Positions 43,518-51,404 of a stretch of 64,000 nt of DNA are shown here, one piece after another. This DNA is from Streptomyces sp. CoH27. GTDB lineage: Bacteria; Actinomycetota; Actinomycetes; Streptomycetales; Streptomycetaceae. The DNA lies in NCBI RefSeq assembly GCF_020181035.1, contig NZ_JAIQYY010000001.1, positions 1,131 through 65,130 on the forward strand, read 5' to 3'. Under the pieces are notes generated by a model. That model was not told the origin of the DNA, did no database searches, and saw only the letters and a program-made list of their open reading frames with translations. The translations under genes and the position numbers were made by a program. Each line of letters opens with the position of its first letter. Within the stretch, counting starts at the first letter, position 1.

Positions 43518-43976
43518 TCAACTCTGCTTACCGTGCCCGGCGGTCCCCTGCTCCCTGCGTGCGAGGACGTCGATGATGTCGCTGATGGTGCTCACACCCT
43601 CCGGGGAGAGGTTCACCGCACGCAGGGCGACACTGCGCACCCCGGCGTCACGCAGCGCCCCGAGCAGCTCCAGCTCCCTGGAGATGGCCGCGCCCTGGTC
43701 GTCGTCGAAGAAGTATGCGACGGGTACCTGGAAGAAGCCCGCGAGCGCTTCCAGATGACGCTTGGTCGGATTGTCCCGTCGGCCGGTGCGCAGCTGCCAC
43801 AGATAGGTCGCGGAGAAGGACTCACCGCTGGCCTCACGGCAGGCCCGCGCGACCTCCTCGTGGCTGTACGGCTCATGGTCGGGCCGACGTACGACCCTGA
43901 AGAGCGCGTCGATCTTCTCGGCCAGCGTCGATCCCCGCTGGTCCTGTTCCGCCGCGGACTCACGCTGACTGGCCAT
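43518..43976 (-). CDS. XRE-type helix-turn-helix regulator
   Basis: A 152-aa DNA-binding protein, first gene of the three-gene operon. The HTH region (about 37-85) reads SHEEVARACREASGESFSAT and YLWQLRTGRRDNPTKRHLEA, then LAGFFQVPVAYFFDD. A C-terminal helical part (ELELLGALRDAGVRSVALRA, STISDIIDVL) probably dimerises. It resembles EspR/Xre regulators of actinobacteria. ATG follows a G-rich ribosome site. Two tandem copies of an 18-bp unit containing CATTCATCC lie 29-64 bp upstream of its start, and related sites occur near the next genes, so autoregulation is likely. Confidence 0.85.
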   Translation of the reverse strand: MASQRESAAEQDQRGSTLAEKIDALFRVVRRPDHEPYSHEEVARACREASGESFSATYLWQLRTGRRDNPTKRHLEALAGFFQVPVAYFFDDDQGAAISRELELLGALRDAGVRSVALRAVNLSPEGVSTISDIIDVLARREQGTAGHGKQS

Positions 43977-44004
43977 CCGACGTGTCCCCCTTCCTCTGCT
44001 CGCT

Positions 44005-44040
44005 CATTCATCCTAGCTGAGGCATTCATCCTGGCTGAGA
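44005..44040. promoter_or_regulatory. Tandem 18-bp repeat with CATTCATCCTRGCT motif
   Basis: Unit 1 CATTCATCCTAGCTGAGG (44005-44022) and unit 2 CATTCATCCTGGCTGAGA (44023-44040) are direct repeats differing at two positions, just upstream of the XRE gene. Further copies of the core lie at 44489-44502 and, inverted, at 44815-44829. Candidate binding sites for the XRE protein. Confidence 0.6.
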
Positions 44041-44097
44041 CGGAAGATGCGCCTCAGACCCTCCACTCGTGACCGGCGCGGCCTCCGCAGGCCGGGG

Positions 44098-44487
44098 TCA
44101 GCCGAACAGCACCAGATACGTGATCTCGCAGGCGGTCAGATAGATCGCCGCTCCGGTGAGCAGCAGGTACCACGGCGACAGCCGCTGACGCACGGCCCAG
44201 ATGCCGCCCAGCAGTGCGACGAGCGCCGCCGCCACGAGCCCGAGCCATGGCAGCGCCAAGAGGATCAGCCACACCCCTGCATCGCAGACCGGCGCGGAGC
44301 CGCCGGGGCCGCTGGTGCCGCAGCTGTCCCCCGCGAAGAGCATCCCGAACGAGAAGAGCAGGTCGGCGAGGACGCCGACCGCCGCGAACACCGCCAGGAC
44401 CACGATGAACCCGGCGGGCAGCCGGGGCGGTCGCACGGGGCCGTATCCCGGCAGCTGCCGATGCCCATATGAATGGAATGAGTCCAT
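44098..44487 (-). CDS. Small integral membrane protein (129 aa)
   Basis: Three or four hydrophobic helices follow a short polar N-terminus (MDSFHSYGHRQLPGYGP): FIVVLAVFAAVGVLADLLFS, VWLILLALPWLGLVAAALVA and LLLTGAAIYLTACEITYLVL. A loop carries two Cys (GDSCGTSGPGGSAPVCDAG). I do not recognise the family. The ATG has no ribosome site and lies inside an inverted repeat (44469-44491), so the transcript may be leaderless. An overlapping frame (44054-44491) in another phase is non-coding. The CATTCAT motif lies just upstream. Confidence 0.65.
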   Translation of the reverse strand: MDSFHSYGHRQLPGYGPVRPPRLPAGFIVVLAVFAAVGVLADLLFSFGMLFAGDSCGTSGPGGSAPVCDAGVWLILLALPWLGLVAAALVALLGGIWAVRQRLSPWYLLLTGAAIYLTACEITYLVLFG

Positions 44488-44502
44488 TCATTCATGCTAG
44501 CT
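44469..44502. promoter_or_regulatory. Inverted repeat and CATTCATGCTAGCT motif between divergent genes
   Basis: ATGAATGGA (44469-44477) and TCCATTCAT (44483-44491) form a 9-bp inverted repeat with a 5-nt spacer over the start codon of the minus-strand gene. The overlapping CATTCATGCTAGCT (44489-44502) matches the XRE-upstream motif at 13 of 14 bases. Confidence 0.55.
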
Positions 44503-44534
44503 TATGCTCCTCGACTGTAGGGGAGGTCATGACC

Positions 44535-44810
44535 ATGGGGGACACGAACGCACAGGTCGTCCTGCGCCCGAGCACGGGCAAGCGCAGAACGGTGATCGCA
44601 CTCCTGGTGGCGGGAGACCTGGCTTTCGTGGCGCTCCCGATCGTCGTGGCCTCGATGCAGAGCCTCACGACGGTCGCCGTACTGGCCGTGTTCTGCGCCT
44701 TGTCCATGGCCGTCATGACGTTCCTCCTGCTGCGCCTGGCCAACAGCCGGGTCGAGATCGGGCCGGACAGAGTCCTCGTCCATGCCTTCCTTCCCAGGCA
44801 CTGGAGCTGA
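44535..44810 (+). CDS. Small two-helix membrane protein, probably a truncated PH-like protein
   Basis: A 91-aa protein: polar N-terminus, two helices (VIALLVAGDLAFVALPIVVA, TTVAVLAVFCALSMAVMTFL), then LLRLANSRVEIGPDRVLVHA and an abrupt stop. The end reads like the beginning of a bacterial PH domain (bPH_6: helix pair, then R-N-S-R-V-x-V-x-x-x-x-V), so the gene looks cut short. I prefer ATG 44535, with GGAGG 8 nt before; ATG 44529 is only 2 nt from it. The next gene starts 12 nt after the stop, so they form one transcript. Confidence 0.6.
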   Translation: MGDTNAQVVLRPSTGKRRTVIALLVAGDLAFVALPIVVASMQSLTTVAVLAVFCALSMAVMTFLLLRLANSRVEIGPDRVLVHAFLPRHWS

Positions 44811-44814
44811 GCAA

Positions 44815-44829
44815 CAGCTGAGATGAATG
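44815..44829 (-). promoter_or_regulatory. Inverted copy of the CATTCAT motif at a start codon
   Basis: CAGCTGAGATGAATG matches the reverse complement of CATTCATCCTAGCTG at 13 of 15 bases. It overlaps the ATG at 44823, so bound protein would block translation start or transcription through it. Confidence 0.4.
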
Positions 44830-45524
44830 ACAAGAGAGACATGACCGAGCACAACGATGTCCCCGCGCCTCCGTCCGGACCGCACCGCGGCCCCCTGCTC
44901 CTGCTGCGCCACCCCGCCGTCACCGGCGCCCTCGGCCTCCTCCTGGGACTGGCCGCGGTCGGCATACCCGTTCTGGTCGGCGGCAACGGTGACTCCGCTT
45001 TCGGCACGACCAGCAGCGGCCCCCTCCACGCGCCCGCCGACCTGAACGGGTTCACCTCCTTCCCCGACATGGAGCGCGCCCAGGCCACCAACGCGTACCA
45101 ACGAGTATCGGCGAAGCGGCATGCCATCGAGGACGTCCGCAGCGGACAGCGGTTGTCCGACGACTACGGCGGTGCGGTGGCGGTGGTGCGCTCCTATGCC
45201 GACAAGCCGGAACTGAACTTCCTCGATCTGCGGGCGGTCCGCAGCGACTCGCCCAAGCCCTACGTCCCCTACGAGGACCCGGTCGACACCGACACCGCCG
45301 TACCGTTCGACCAGTTGCTGACCTACGGGAACGTGTCCTGCGTCGTGATCAACGCATTCACGGCCGCCGGAAGGAAACCCGCCCCGGACAGCGTGACCAC
45401 GTCCTACTGCCAGCGCAGCGGAGGCGGCCTGACCGTCCAGATCCGCATGCACGGCGGGCCTCTGATCCACCACCCGGACCAGGTCGCAGCACTGGTCGAC
45501 AAGGCCTGGAGCGACCTGTCCTGA
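44823..45524 (+). CDS. Membrane-anchored protein of unknown function (233 aa)
   Basis: A polar Pro/Gly-rich N-terminus is followed by one helix (ALGLLLGLAAVGIPVLVGG, about 36-55) and an extracellular domain of about 175 residues. That domain reads FPDMERAQATNAYQRVSAKR, LNFLDLRAVRSDSPKPYVPY, YGNVSCVVINAFTAAGR and SYCQRSGGGLTVQIRMHGG, with a likely disulfide between the two Cys. The family is unknown to me. ATG 44823 and ATG 44841 are both possible; neither has a strong ribosome site. It follows the truncated PH-like gene by 12 nt. Confidence 0.7.
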   Translation: MNDKRDMTEHNDVPAPPSGPHRGPLLLLRHPAVTGALGLLLGLAAVGIPVLVGGNGDSAFGTTSSGPLHAPADLNGFTSFPDMERAQATNAYQRVSAKRHAIEDVRSGQRLSDDYGGAVAVVRSYADKPELNFLDLRAVRSDSPKPYVPYEDPVDTDTAVPFDQLLTYGNVSCVVINAFTAAGRKPAPDSVTTSYCQRSGGGLTVQIRMHGGPLIHHPDQVAALVDKAWSDLS

Positions 45525-45734
45525 CCGGAACCACGCCCTGGCAGCATCCACGAGGGGAGGGCCGAGGCCCAGCGCCGACGGACCATCAGAACGGCCCGCC
45601 GACGTCCGCCGATCCCCCGGATCACCGGATCCGCCAGGCTCTCCGACCATCCCCGTTCGGCCGGTGGTGCAACTCTCTCGGTCGAGCGCTGTTCGCGACC
45701 GTGGCCGGACAGAACACCTCAGGAGGGGCTCAGG

Positions 45735-46574
45735 ATGACCACAGTGCGGTTGGCCTTCATGCGGCGGACGGGGGAGATGGTCTTCTACGGCTGCATACTG
45801 GCCTTCCTGACGGTGATCGTGCTCAGTGAGACCGGCACCGCAGGTCCAGGCACCTGCATGCTGATCGCGGCCGTGATCGTCGCGGTCATCGCCGCGGCGA
45901 CGCCTCACACCTACTGGCTCCGGGCAGACGCGAACGGCCTCACCATGACGCGGCTGCTCGTCCGGCGCACCTACCCGTGGCCAGCCGTCCATGGACTCAC
46001 CATGTGGTTCCAGGAGGAGGCGGAAACCGGCGCCCACCGTGTCACCCTCCGGCTACGCCTCACCGATCCCCCGGGACTGAACTGGGGCCCGCTCCTCGGC
46101 AAGCTCACAGTCACCGATGACGACCTCCCGCGCGGCACCGAACCCCGCGCCCTCGCCGATCTCTTCGCCCTGTTCGGCACGTACGGCCTGCACGTCGACC
46201 GCACCGAGTTCGCCGACGCCGTCCTCGCCGCACACGGCCTCCCCCCTCTCCCGCCCCAGCCCGCCAGGCACGTGCCGACCGGCCCGGTCCCCACACCGCA
46301 ACAGGCCTACGCCGACGCCCCGAGTATCGAGGATGAGCGTCGCCACCTCCGCACCAGGCCGGCGTTCCCTCGCAAGCAGCGCGAGTACCTGCTGCGCTAC
46401 GCCGCGATGTCCGACCGGGCGTCGCTCCAGACCGACGACACCGTCTCCAAGGACGTCGTCCGCGCACTCCGGACGGCCGGCCAACTGGCCGAGCACGACC
46501 AGGTCGTGGCCGACGGCGACCCTCGTGGATACGTCCGTCAGCAGTACCTGGTCTGGCGCAGCAGGAGGCCGTAG
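45735..46574 (+). CDS. PH-like domain membrane protein (279 aa) with C-terminal extension
   Basis: Two N-terminal helices (VFYGCILAFLTVIVLSETG, GTCMLIAAVIVAVIAAA) lead to a bacterial PH-like domain (YWLRADANGLTMTRLLVRRT, YPWPAVHGLTMWFQEEAETG). The C-terminal third is soluble and charged (RPAFPRKQREYLLRYAAMSD, TVSKDVVRALRTAGQLAEHD) and may be a protein-binding helical region. AGGAGGGG precedes the ATG. PH-like proteins of this kind are common near the membrane in Streptomyces; no function is settled. It has its own 210-bp upstream region. Confidence 0.7.
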   Translation: MTTVRLAFMRRTGEMVFYGCILAFLTVIVLSETGTAGPGTCMLIAAVIVAVIAAATPHTYWLRADANGLTMTRLLVRRTYPWPAVHGLTMWFQEEAETGAHRVTLRLRLTDPPGLNWGPLLGKLTVTDDDLPRGTEPRALADLFALFGTYGLHVDRTEFADAVLAAHGLPPLPPQPARHVPTGPVPTPQQAYADAPSIEDERRHLRTRPAFPRKQREYLLRYAAMSDRASLQTDDTVSKDVVRALRTAGQLAEHDQVVADGDPRGYVRQQYLVWRSRRP

Positions 46575-46739
46575 GCGTGCACGAGTCCATGGGCGCGGCG
46601 AAGGTTTTCGGAGCCGCCGGGTGGTCCTCCGTTGTCGGTCAGGCAGAGGCGCCGGTCGCATGGCCGGACGTGAGAGCCGGACATGACCGTCCGGCGGTTG
46701 CGCCCAGCCGGTCGGCCGACGGCGGAAAGGGAGAGAACA

Positions 46740-47228
46740 GTGGGCGATGAACATGTCGGGCAGCAGCGCTTCGAGGCGCCGTTTCGGTACCGACGGACGG
46801 GCTGGAGAATCCTGATCCTCAGCTCGGCCGCTCTGGTCGGTCTCATCGCCTTCATCGACGCCACATCGACCGACGGCCGCGATCCGGCGTGGATCGCGAT
46901 CAGCACGATCGGCGTGATCGGTGCCTGCTGCTACTTCGCCGCCTTCGTGGGCCCGATGTGCGGCAGCACCACGGTGGACGCCAAGCGTCTCACCACGCGC
47001 ACCCTGCTGAGAACGCGCGTGGTCACCTGGCAGGAAGTGCAGTCCTTCAGGTTCTCCCGCAGCAACGGCCTCCACCTCGTTCAGGCGCACCTCCGCAAGG
47101 GGCGGCCGCTCACGCTGCCGGGTCTGGTCGCCGAGAGTGCCGGCGACCCGGAACTGAGCTCGCGCCTCGACGAGCTGGCCGCATGGATCGCGGCCCAGGC
47201 CGATGCGGCGACCGAGCAGTCCGGTTGA
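46740..47228 (+). CDS. PH-like domain membrane protein (162 aa)
   Basis: GTG start with GGGAGAG, 4 nt away. Two helices (RILILSSAALVGLIAFIDAT, WIAISTIGVIGACCYFAAFV) are followed by a bacterial PH-like domain (STTVDAKRLTTRTLLRTRVV, TWQEVQSFRFSRSNGLHLVQ) and a short helical tail. The W-x-E-V after the second strand is the most recognisable part of the bPH_6 family. It is the third such protein within 3 kb, after the truncated and the long one, which suggests local duplication. Confidence 0.75.
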   Translation: MGDEHVGQQRFEAPFRYRRTGWRILILSSAALVGLIAFIDATSTDGRDPAWIAISTIGVIGACCYFAAFVGPMCGSTTVDAKRLTTRTLLRTRVVTWQEVQSFRFSRSNGLHLVQAHLRKGRPLTLPGLVAESAGDPELSSRLDELAAWIAAQADAATEQSG

Positions 47229-47284
47229 ACACCGGCCCGCGCCGCCGAGGGCAGTTCCGCTTTGCCGGTGACGGACGACAAAGA

Positions 47285-47375
47285 CCTGCTCCAGCCGGCC
47301 TCGTTGTCCCAGGCGAGCATCCTGGGCACGGCACCCCAGGCCGTCGACAGGGAACGGGACAGGGAACGGATCGGC
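47285..47375 (-). pseudogene. Possible transposase fragment (IS21 IstA-like)
   Basis: The minus-strand frame reads LSTAWGAVPRMLAWDNEAGW, similar to the ...FGGVPRxLVWDNE... block of IstA-type transposases, which holds a catalytic Asp. Only about 30 codons are in phase. Low confidence. Confidence 0.3.
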
Positions 47376-47379
47376 CCTG

Positions 47380-48150
47380 TCAGCGGGCAGTCCAGCCGCC
47401 GTCCAGGGGGATCGAGCTGCCCGTGACGGAGCCGCTGTGCTCGGTGCAGAGCCACAGGGCCGCCGCGGCGACCTCCGCCGGTTCGATCAGGCGCTTGATC
47501 GCGGTGCGGTCGAGGAACACCTGGTCCATCACGTCCGCCTCCGGTATGCCGTGGGCGAGCGCCTGCTGGGCGATCTGTTCCTCGACCAGGGGTGTGCGGA
47601 CGTAGCCGGGGTTGACGCAATTGCTGGTCACGCCGTGTGCGGCACCCTCCAGGGCGACCACCTTGCTCAGCCCCTCCAGGGCATGCTTGGCGGCGACGTA
47701 CGCCGATTTGTAGGCGCTGGCCCGCAGGCCGTGCACCGAGGAGATGTTGACCACCCGACCCCATCCCCGCGCGTACATGGCGGGCAGGGTGCGGCGCAGG
47801 ATGCGGAACGGGGCCTCCACCATCACCCGCTGGATCAGCGCGAAGCGCTCCGGCGGGAACTCGTGGACGGGTGCCACGTGTTGCAGCCCCGCGTTGTTGA
47901 CGACGATGTCGGAGTCGTCCGGCAGCGTGTCCACGGCCTCGGGTTCGGAGAGGTCGGCCACGACGGCGATGCCGCCGATTCGCTCCGCCACCTCCTTCGC
48001 GGCCTCCGCGGCCCGGTCCACCACGTAGACCTCGGCCCCGGCCGCGGCGAAGCCCTCGGCACAGGCGCGGCCGATGCCACTGGCCGCGCCGGTGACCAGG
48101 GCCTTGCGGCCCGCGAGGAAACTCTCAGCGGAGTGCTTGGTGCTGTCCAT
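47380..48150 (-). CDS. 3-hydroxybutyrate dehydrogenase (SDR family)
   Basis: A 256-aa NAD-dependent short-chain dehydrogenase that should oxidise 3-hydroxybutyrate to acetoacetate in the cytoplasm. It has the cofactor motif TGAASGIG (20-27), NNAG (85-88), the active-site Ser in NISSVHGLRASA (138), Y151xxxK155 in YVAAKHAL, and the PGYVRTPLVEEQI stretch typical of BdhA enzymes. ATG 48150 is chosen from the usual start of the family; the ribosome site is weak. It is divergent from a secreted PHB depolymerase-type esterase, whose product it would consume, so the pair is a plausible polyhydroxybutyrate-use module. Confidence 0.85.
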   Translation of the reverse strand: MDSTKHSAESFLAGRKALVTGAASGIGRACAEGFAAAGAEVYVVDRAAEAAKEVAERIGGIAVVADLSEPEAVDTLPDDSDIVVNNAGLQHVAPVHEFPPERFALIQRVMVEAPFRILRRTLPAMYARGWGRVVNISSVHGLRASAYKSAYVAAKHALEGLSKVVALEGAAHGVTSNCVNPGYVRTPLVEEQIAQQALAHGIPEADVMDQVFLDRTAIKRLIEPAEVAAAALWLCTEHSGSVTGSSIPLDGGWTAR

Positions 48151-48364
48151 GGCGGAACACGGTAGGGAGGAAGCCCGCCGCGAGACACATGGGTCGGTCA
48201 CATATTTCCGAGCCATGAGGTGGGTGGCGACACCATGTATGCCCCGACTACATCGGCTGCCGCCTTCCTGGGCGCCCTTCACATATCGCGGTCCGGTCAC
48301 CGGTCGTACGGTCCGCATCCAGCAAGCCCGTACGCCCCTCTCCCCCACTCATCGGAGCCGCCCC

Positions 48365-49840
48365 ATGCATGCCTCCACCGTGCGCAGAATCTTCAGGCGC
48401 ACCGCTGCGACCACCGCGCTCGGTGCCCTCGCCGCGGGCCTCGGCCTGGTCACCCCCCTCGCACCCGCCACCCCGGCCGCCGCGGCCTCCGGCACCTTCC
48501 AGCAGGTCACGAGCTTCGGCTCCAACCCCGGCAATCTGGCGATGTACGAGTACGCGCCGGCGAACCTCCCGGCCGACGCCCCGCTGGTCGTCGCCCTGCA
48601 CGGCTGCACCCAGTCGGCGAGCGACTACCACACGCACTCCGGCTGGCAGAAGTTCGCCGACGAGTGGGGTTTCGCCGTGGTCTACCCGCAGACCAGCACG
48701 GCCAACAACAGCCTGTCCTGCTTCAGCTGGTTCGACTCCGCCAAGGACACCCGGGACAAGGGCGAGGCGGCCTCGGCCAGGCAGATGGTCGACACCGCCG
48801 TGGCGCAGTACGGCTCGGACCGCGGGCGGGTCTTCGTCACCGGCCTGTCCGCCGGTGGCGGCATGACGGCCGACCTGCTGGCCGACTACCCGGACGTGTT
48901 CGCCGCCGGCGCCGTCGACTCCGGGCTTCCCGCCCAGTGCGCCACCACGCAGAGCGCGGCCTCCGGATGCCAGTACAGCAGCCAGAACCTCACGCCTCAG
49001 CAGTGGGGCGACGAGGTCCGCAATGCATACCCCGGATACACCGGGTCATGGCCGCGGGTGGCGATCTGGCAGGGCACGTCCGACACCACCGTCACCCCGG
49101 TCAACGGCACCGAGCTGCGCGATCAGTGGACCGACGTGTGGGGCATCGGCCAGACGGCCTCCAGCACCCGGGCCGTGACGGGCGGCACCACCGAGAGCAT
49201 CTACGACGACTCCTCCGGCAAGCCCGCTGTCGCCCTCTTCTCGGTCTCCGGCATGACCCACGGCCTCGCCGTGAACCCCGGTTCGGGTGCCGACCAGTGC
49301 GGCAGCGCGGGTACCTATTACCTCACCTCCATCTGCTCCAGCTACTACACCGCGAAGTTCTGGGGCCTGGACGGCTCCGGCGGCGGCTCCGGCAGCAGCG
49401 GCCTGCCGGCGCCGACCGGGGTGACGGTCACCGGCACCACCGACACCGGCGCGTCACTGTCCTGGACCGCCGTCGCCGGCGCCGCCTCCTACGACGTCTA
49501 CCGCGACGGCACCAAGACCGGCTCCGCGACGGGCACTTCGTACACCGACACCGGTCTGTCCCCCGGCACCTCCTACCGGTACAGCGTCGCCGCGGTCAGC
49601 TCCACCGGCGCCGCCGGCACCCCTTCGACGCCGGTCACGGCGACCACGACCGGCGCCGCACCCCGGTGCTACACCGGCAACAACTACACCCAGGTGGCGG
49701 CCGGCCGCGCCCACCAGAGCGGCGGCTACACCTACGCCAACGGCTCCGACCAGAACATGGGCCTGTACAACGTCGCCGTCACCCACACCCTGAGGGAGAC
49801 GTCCCCGGGCTACTTCGTCCTCGCCGACAGCGGCTGCTGA
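48365..49840 (+). CDS. Secreted PHB depolymerase-family esterase with FN3 domain
   Basis: A 491-aa extracellular serine esterase (PF10503 family). After a signal peptide to about residue 40 (PATPAAAAS), the alpha/beta-hydrolase domain shows PLVVALHGCTQSASDYHTHS (oxyanion region), lipase box GLSAGG with S162, D240 in QGTSDTTVTPVNG and H299 in GMTHGLAV, a complete triad. A Gly/Ser linker leads to a fibronectin type III domain (about 355-435). A C-terminal 50-residue module, ending YNVAVTHTLRETSPGYFVLA, probably binds polymer. GGAG precedes the ATG. Acetylxylan or feruloyl esterases share the fold, but the neighbouring dehydrogenase favours polyhydroxybutyrate. Confidence 0.85.
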   Translation: MHASTVRRIFRRTAATTALGALAAGLGLVTPLAPATPAAAASGTFQQVTSFGSNPGNLAMYEYAPANLPADAPLVVALHGCTQSASDYHTHSGWQKFADEWGFAVVYPQTSTANNSLSCFSWFDSAKDTRDKGEAASARQMVDTAVAQYGSDRGRVFVTGLSAGGGMTADLLADYPDVFAAGAVDSGLPAQCATTQSAASGCQYSSQNLTPQQWGDEVRNAYPGYTGSWPRVAIWQGTSDTTVTPVNGTELRDQWTDVWGIGQTASSTRAVTGGTTESIYDDSSGKPAVALFSVSGMTHGLAVNPGSGADQCGSAGTYYLTSICSSYYTAKFWGLDGSGGGSGSSGLPAPTGVTVTGTTDTGASLSWTAVAGAASYDVYRDGTKTGSATGTSYTDTGLSPGTSYRYSVAAVSSTGAAGTPSTPVTATTTGAAPRCYTGNNYTQVAAGRAHQSGGYTYANGSDQNMGLYNVAVTHTLRETSPGYFVLADSGC

Positions 49841-49994
49841 GCAGACGCCCCCGGGTGAGTCCTGGTCGGCGCAGTTTTCCGCGTCCCAGGGATGTCCGAT
49901 GCCGCTCGGGGCCCGCTGTCGTGCCGCTCCGATAGCATGATCGACCCCACGACGGGCGTCCTCACCGCTCGTCCTTCACACATCGGCTAGAGAA

Positions 49995-51371
49995 TTGACA
50001 TCCATAACATCGCGGTTGTTTTCGCGAATCGACAGCAGAATCAAGCCCGCCGGGTGGCGTCAGCCACGAACGCTGCTGTGGGCCACGGCGGGTGCGACGA
50101 CCGTCGGATTCCTCGTCACGTTGGAAATCGCCGCGCGTCACTACGGGTTGCCCGGGCCGATCACCAATCAGGTGAAAGAGGTGATATTCCCGCCGAAATC
50201 GGGTTTCCTCCTGTACGCCAGCATGGCGTTGACGATGGTGGTACTCACCTGGCGGGAGCGGTTCATCGCGGCGGGTGCCGCGATCGGCATCGACCTCGTT
50301 GTCTTCCTGGTGCGGTGGGCGCTGGGCATCAGAGTCGCCGACGGCCACCCCTTCGGCAACGGCGCGCTGTGGGTGATCCTTGGCTGCGCTGTCATCGCGG
50401 TCACGCGCCGCGCGGGGCGGGAACGGGTCCTGCTGTTGAAGGGTGTCGGGCTCGGCCTGCTGCTGGTGGCCGGCCGCAAGGCCGGCGACATCTGGCTGCT
50501 GATCACGTCGAGGACCCGCCCTACGGTGCTCGACCAGTACGCGGCGACCGCCGATCACGCGCTGGGCAACCCGTCATGGCTGGCCGGCCGGATCGTCAGG
50601 GCCAGCGGTCCGATCGGCTCCCACGTGCTCGACTACGTCTACATCCAGCTCGCGGTGGCCGCGGTCGTCGTCGCGATGTACCAGCTGCGCCACGTGGCGG
50701 TCGAGCGCCGATTCCCGCGCCACCATCTGGTGCGCACCTTTCTGGTCATCGGCCTTCTCGGTCCGGCCGTCTACATGATCTTCCCGGTGGTCGGTCCGGT
50801 CTTCGCGTACGGCACCGAAGGCGGGCACTGGGCGGTGGCCGAGGTCTGGCCCCACACACCGCCGCCGGTGCATGCTCCGCACCCCATACCGTTCGACGAG
50901 ATCACCCCGCGCAACTGCATGCCCAGTCTGCACACGGCATGGGCCACCACCATCTTCATTCATTCCCGCAAGGGCCCGCGCATTCTGCGGTTCGCGGGCA
51001 CGTTCTGGCTGATCGCCACGCTCGGCGCGACGCTGGGATTCGGGTACCACTACGGCGTGGACCTCGTCGCCGGCGCCGTCTTCGCACTCACCGTCGAGGC
51101 GGCTCTGCGCGCGCTCGAACGTGGCTGGGACCGGTCGGGAACACAGCTGGTCGCCCACGGCGCGACGGTCTTCGCCGCGCTCCTGGCGTCCTATCGCTTT
51201 CTGCCGTTGGAGATGGCCCACCATCCGTGGGTGTCCGGACCACTCGTCGTTCTGGCGATGACCTCGGTGGTTCACGGCTACGTACGGACCACCACCCTGT
51301 GGGAAGCCACGGCACGCGCCACCGGCCCCCGGGGTGCGGTCCTCGTCACCCCGGAGACGGTGTCCCCGTGA
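49995..51371 (+). CDS. PAP2-superfamily membrane phosphatase/transferase
   Basis: A 458-aa polytopic protein with eight to ten helices. The PAP2 catalytic motifs are at NCMPSLHTAW (residues about 306-315, with the proton-shuttle His) and FGYHYGVDLVAGAVFAL (nucleophile His), typical of the PAP2_3 or inositolphosphotransferase-like branch. It probably acts on a lipid phosphate at the membrane. The start is the TTG at 49995, the only one giving a sensible N-terminus; no good ribosome site is present, so the true start is uncertain. It stands alone between the PHB pair and the glycosidase locus and ends 33 bp from the convergent ricin-lectin gene. Confidence 0.75.
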   Translation: MTSITSRLFSRIDSRIKPAGWRQPRTLLWATAGATTVGFLVTLEIAARHYGLPGPITNQVKEVIFPPKSGFLLYASMALTMVVLTWRERFIAAGAAIGIDLVVFLVRWALGIRVADGHPFGNGALWVILGCAVIAVTRRAGRERVLLLKGVGLGLLLVAGRKAGDIWLLITSRTRPTVLDQYAATADHALGNPSWLAGRIVRASGPIGSHVLDYVYIQLAVAAVVVAMYQLRHVAVERRFPRHHLVRTFLVIGLLGPAVYMIFPVVGPVFAYGTEGGHWAVAEVWPHTPPPVHAPHPIPFDEITPRNCMPSLHTAWATTIFIHSRKGPRILRFAGTFWLIATLGATLGFGYHYGVDLVAGAVFALTVEAALRALERGWDRSGTQLVAHGATVFAALLASYRFLPLEMAHHPWVSGPLVVLAMTSVVHGYVRTTTLWEATARATGPRGAVLVTPETVSP

Positions 51372-51404
51372 CGTCACCGAGGGAGAGGTAACCGGCCACG
51401 GGCG

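Noticed and set aside
44005..44040. Possible CRISPR-like or minisatellite repeat
   Set aside because: Only two adjacent units, no spacers and no cas genes; better read as regulator-binding sites.
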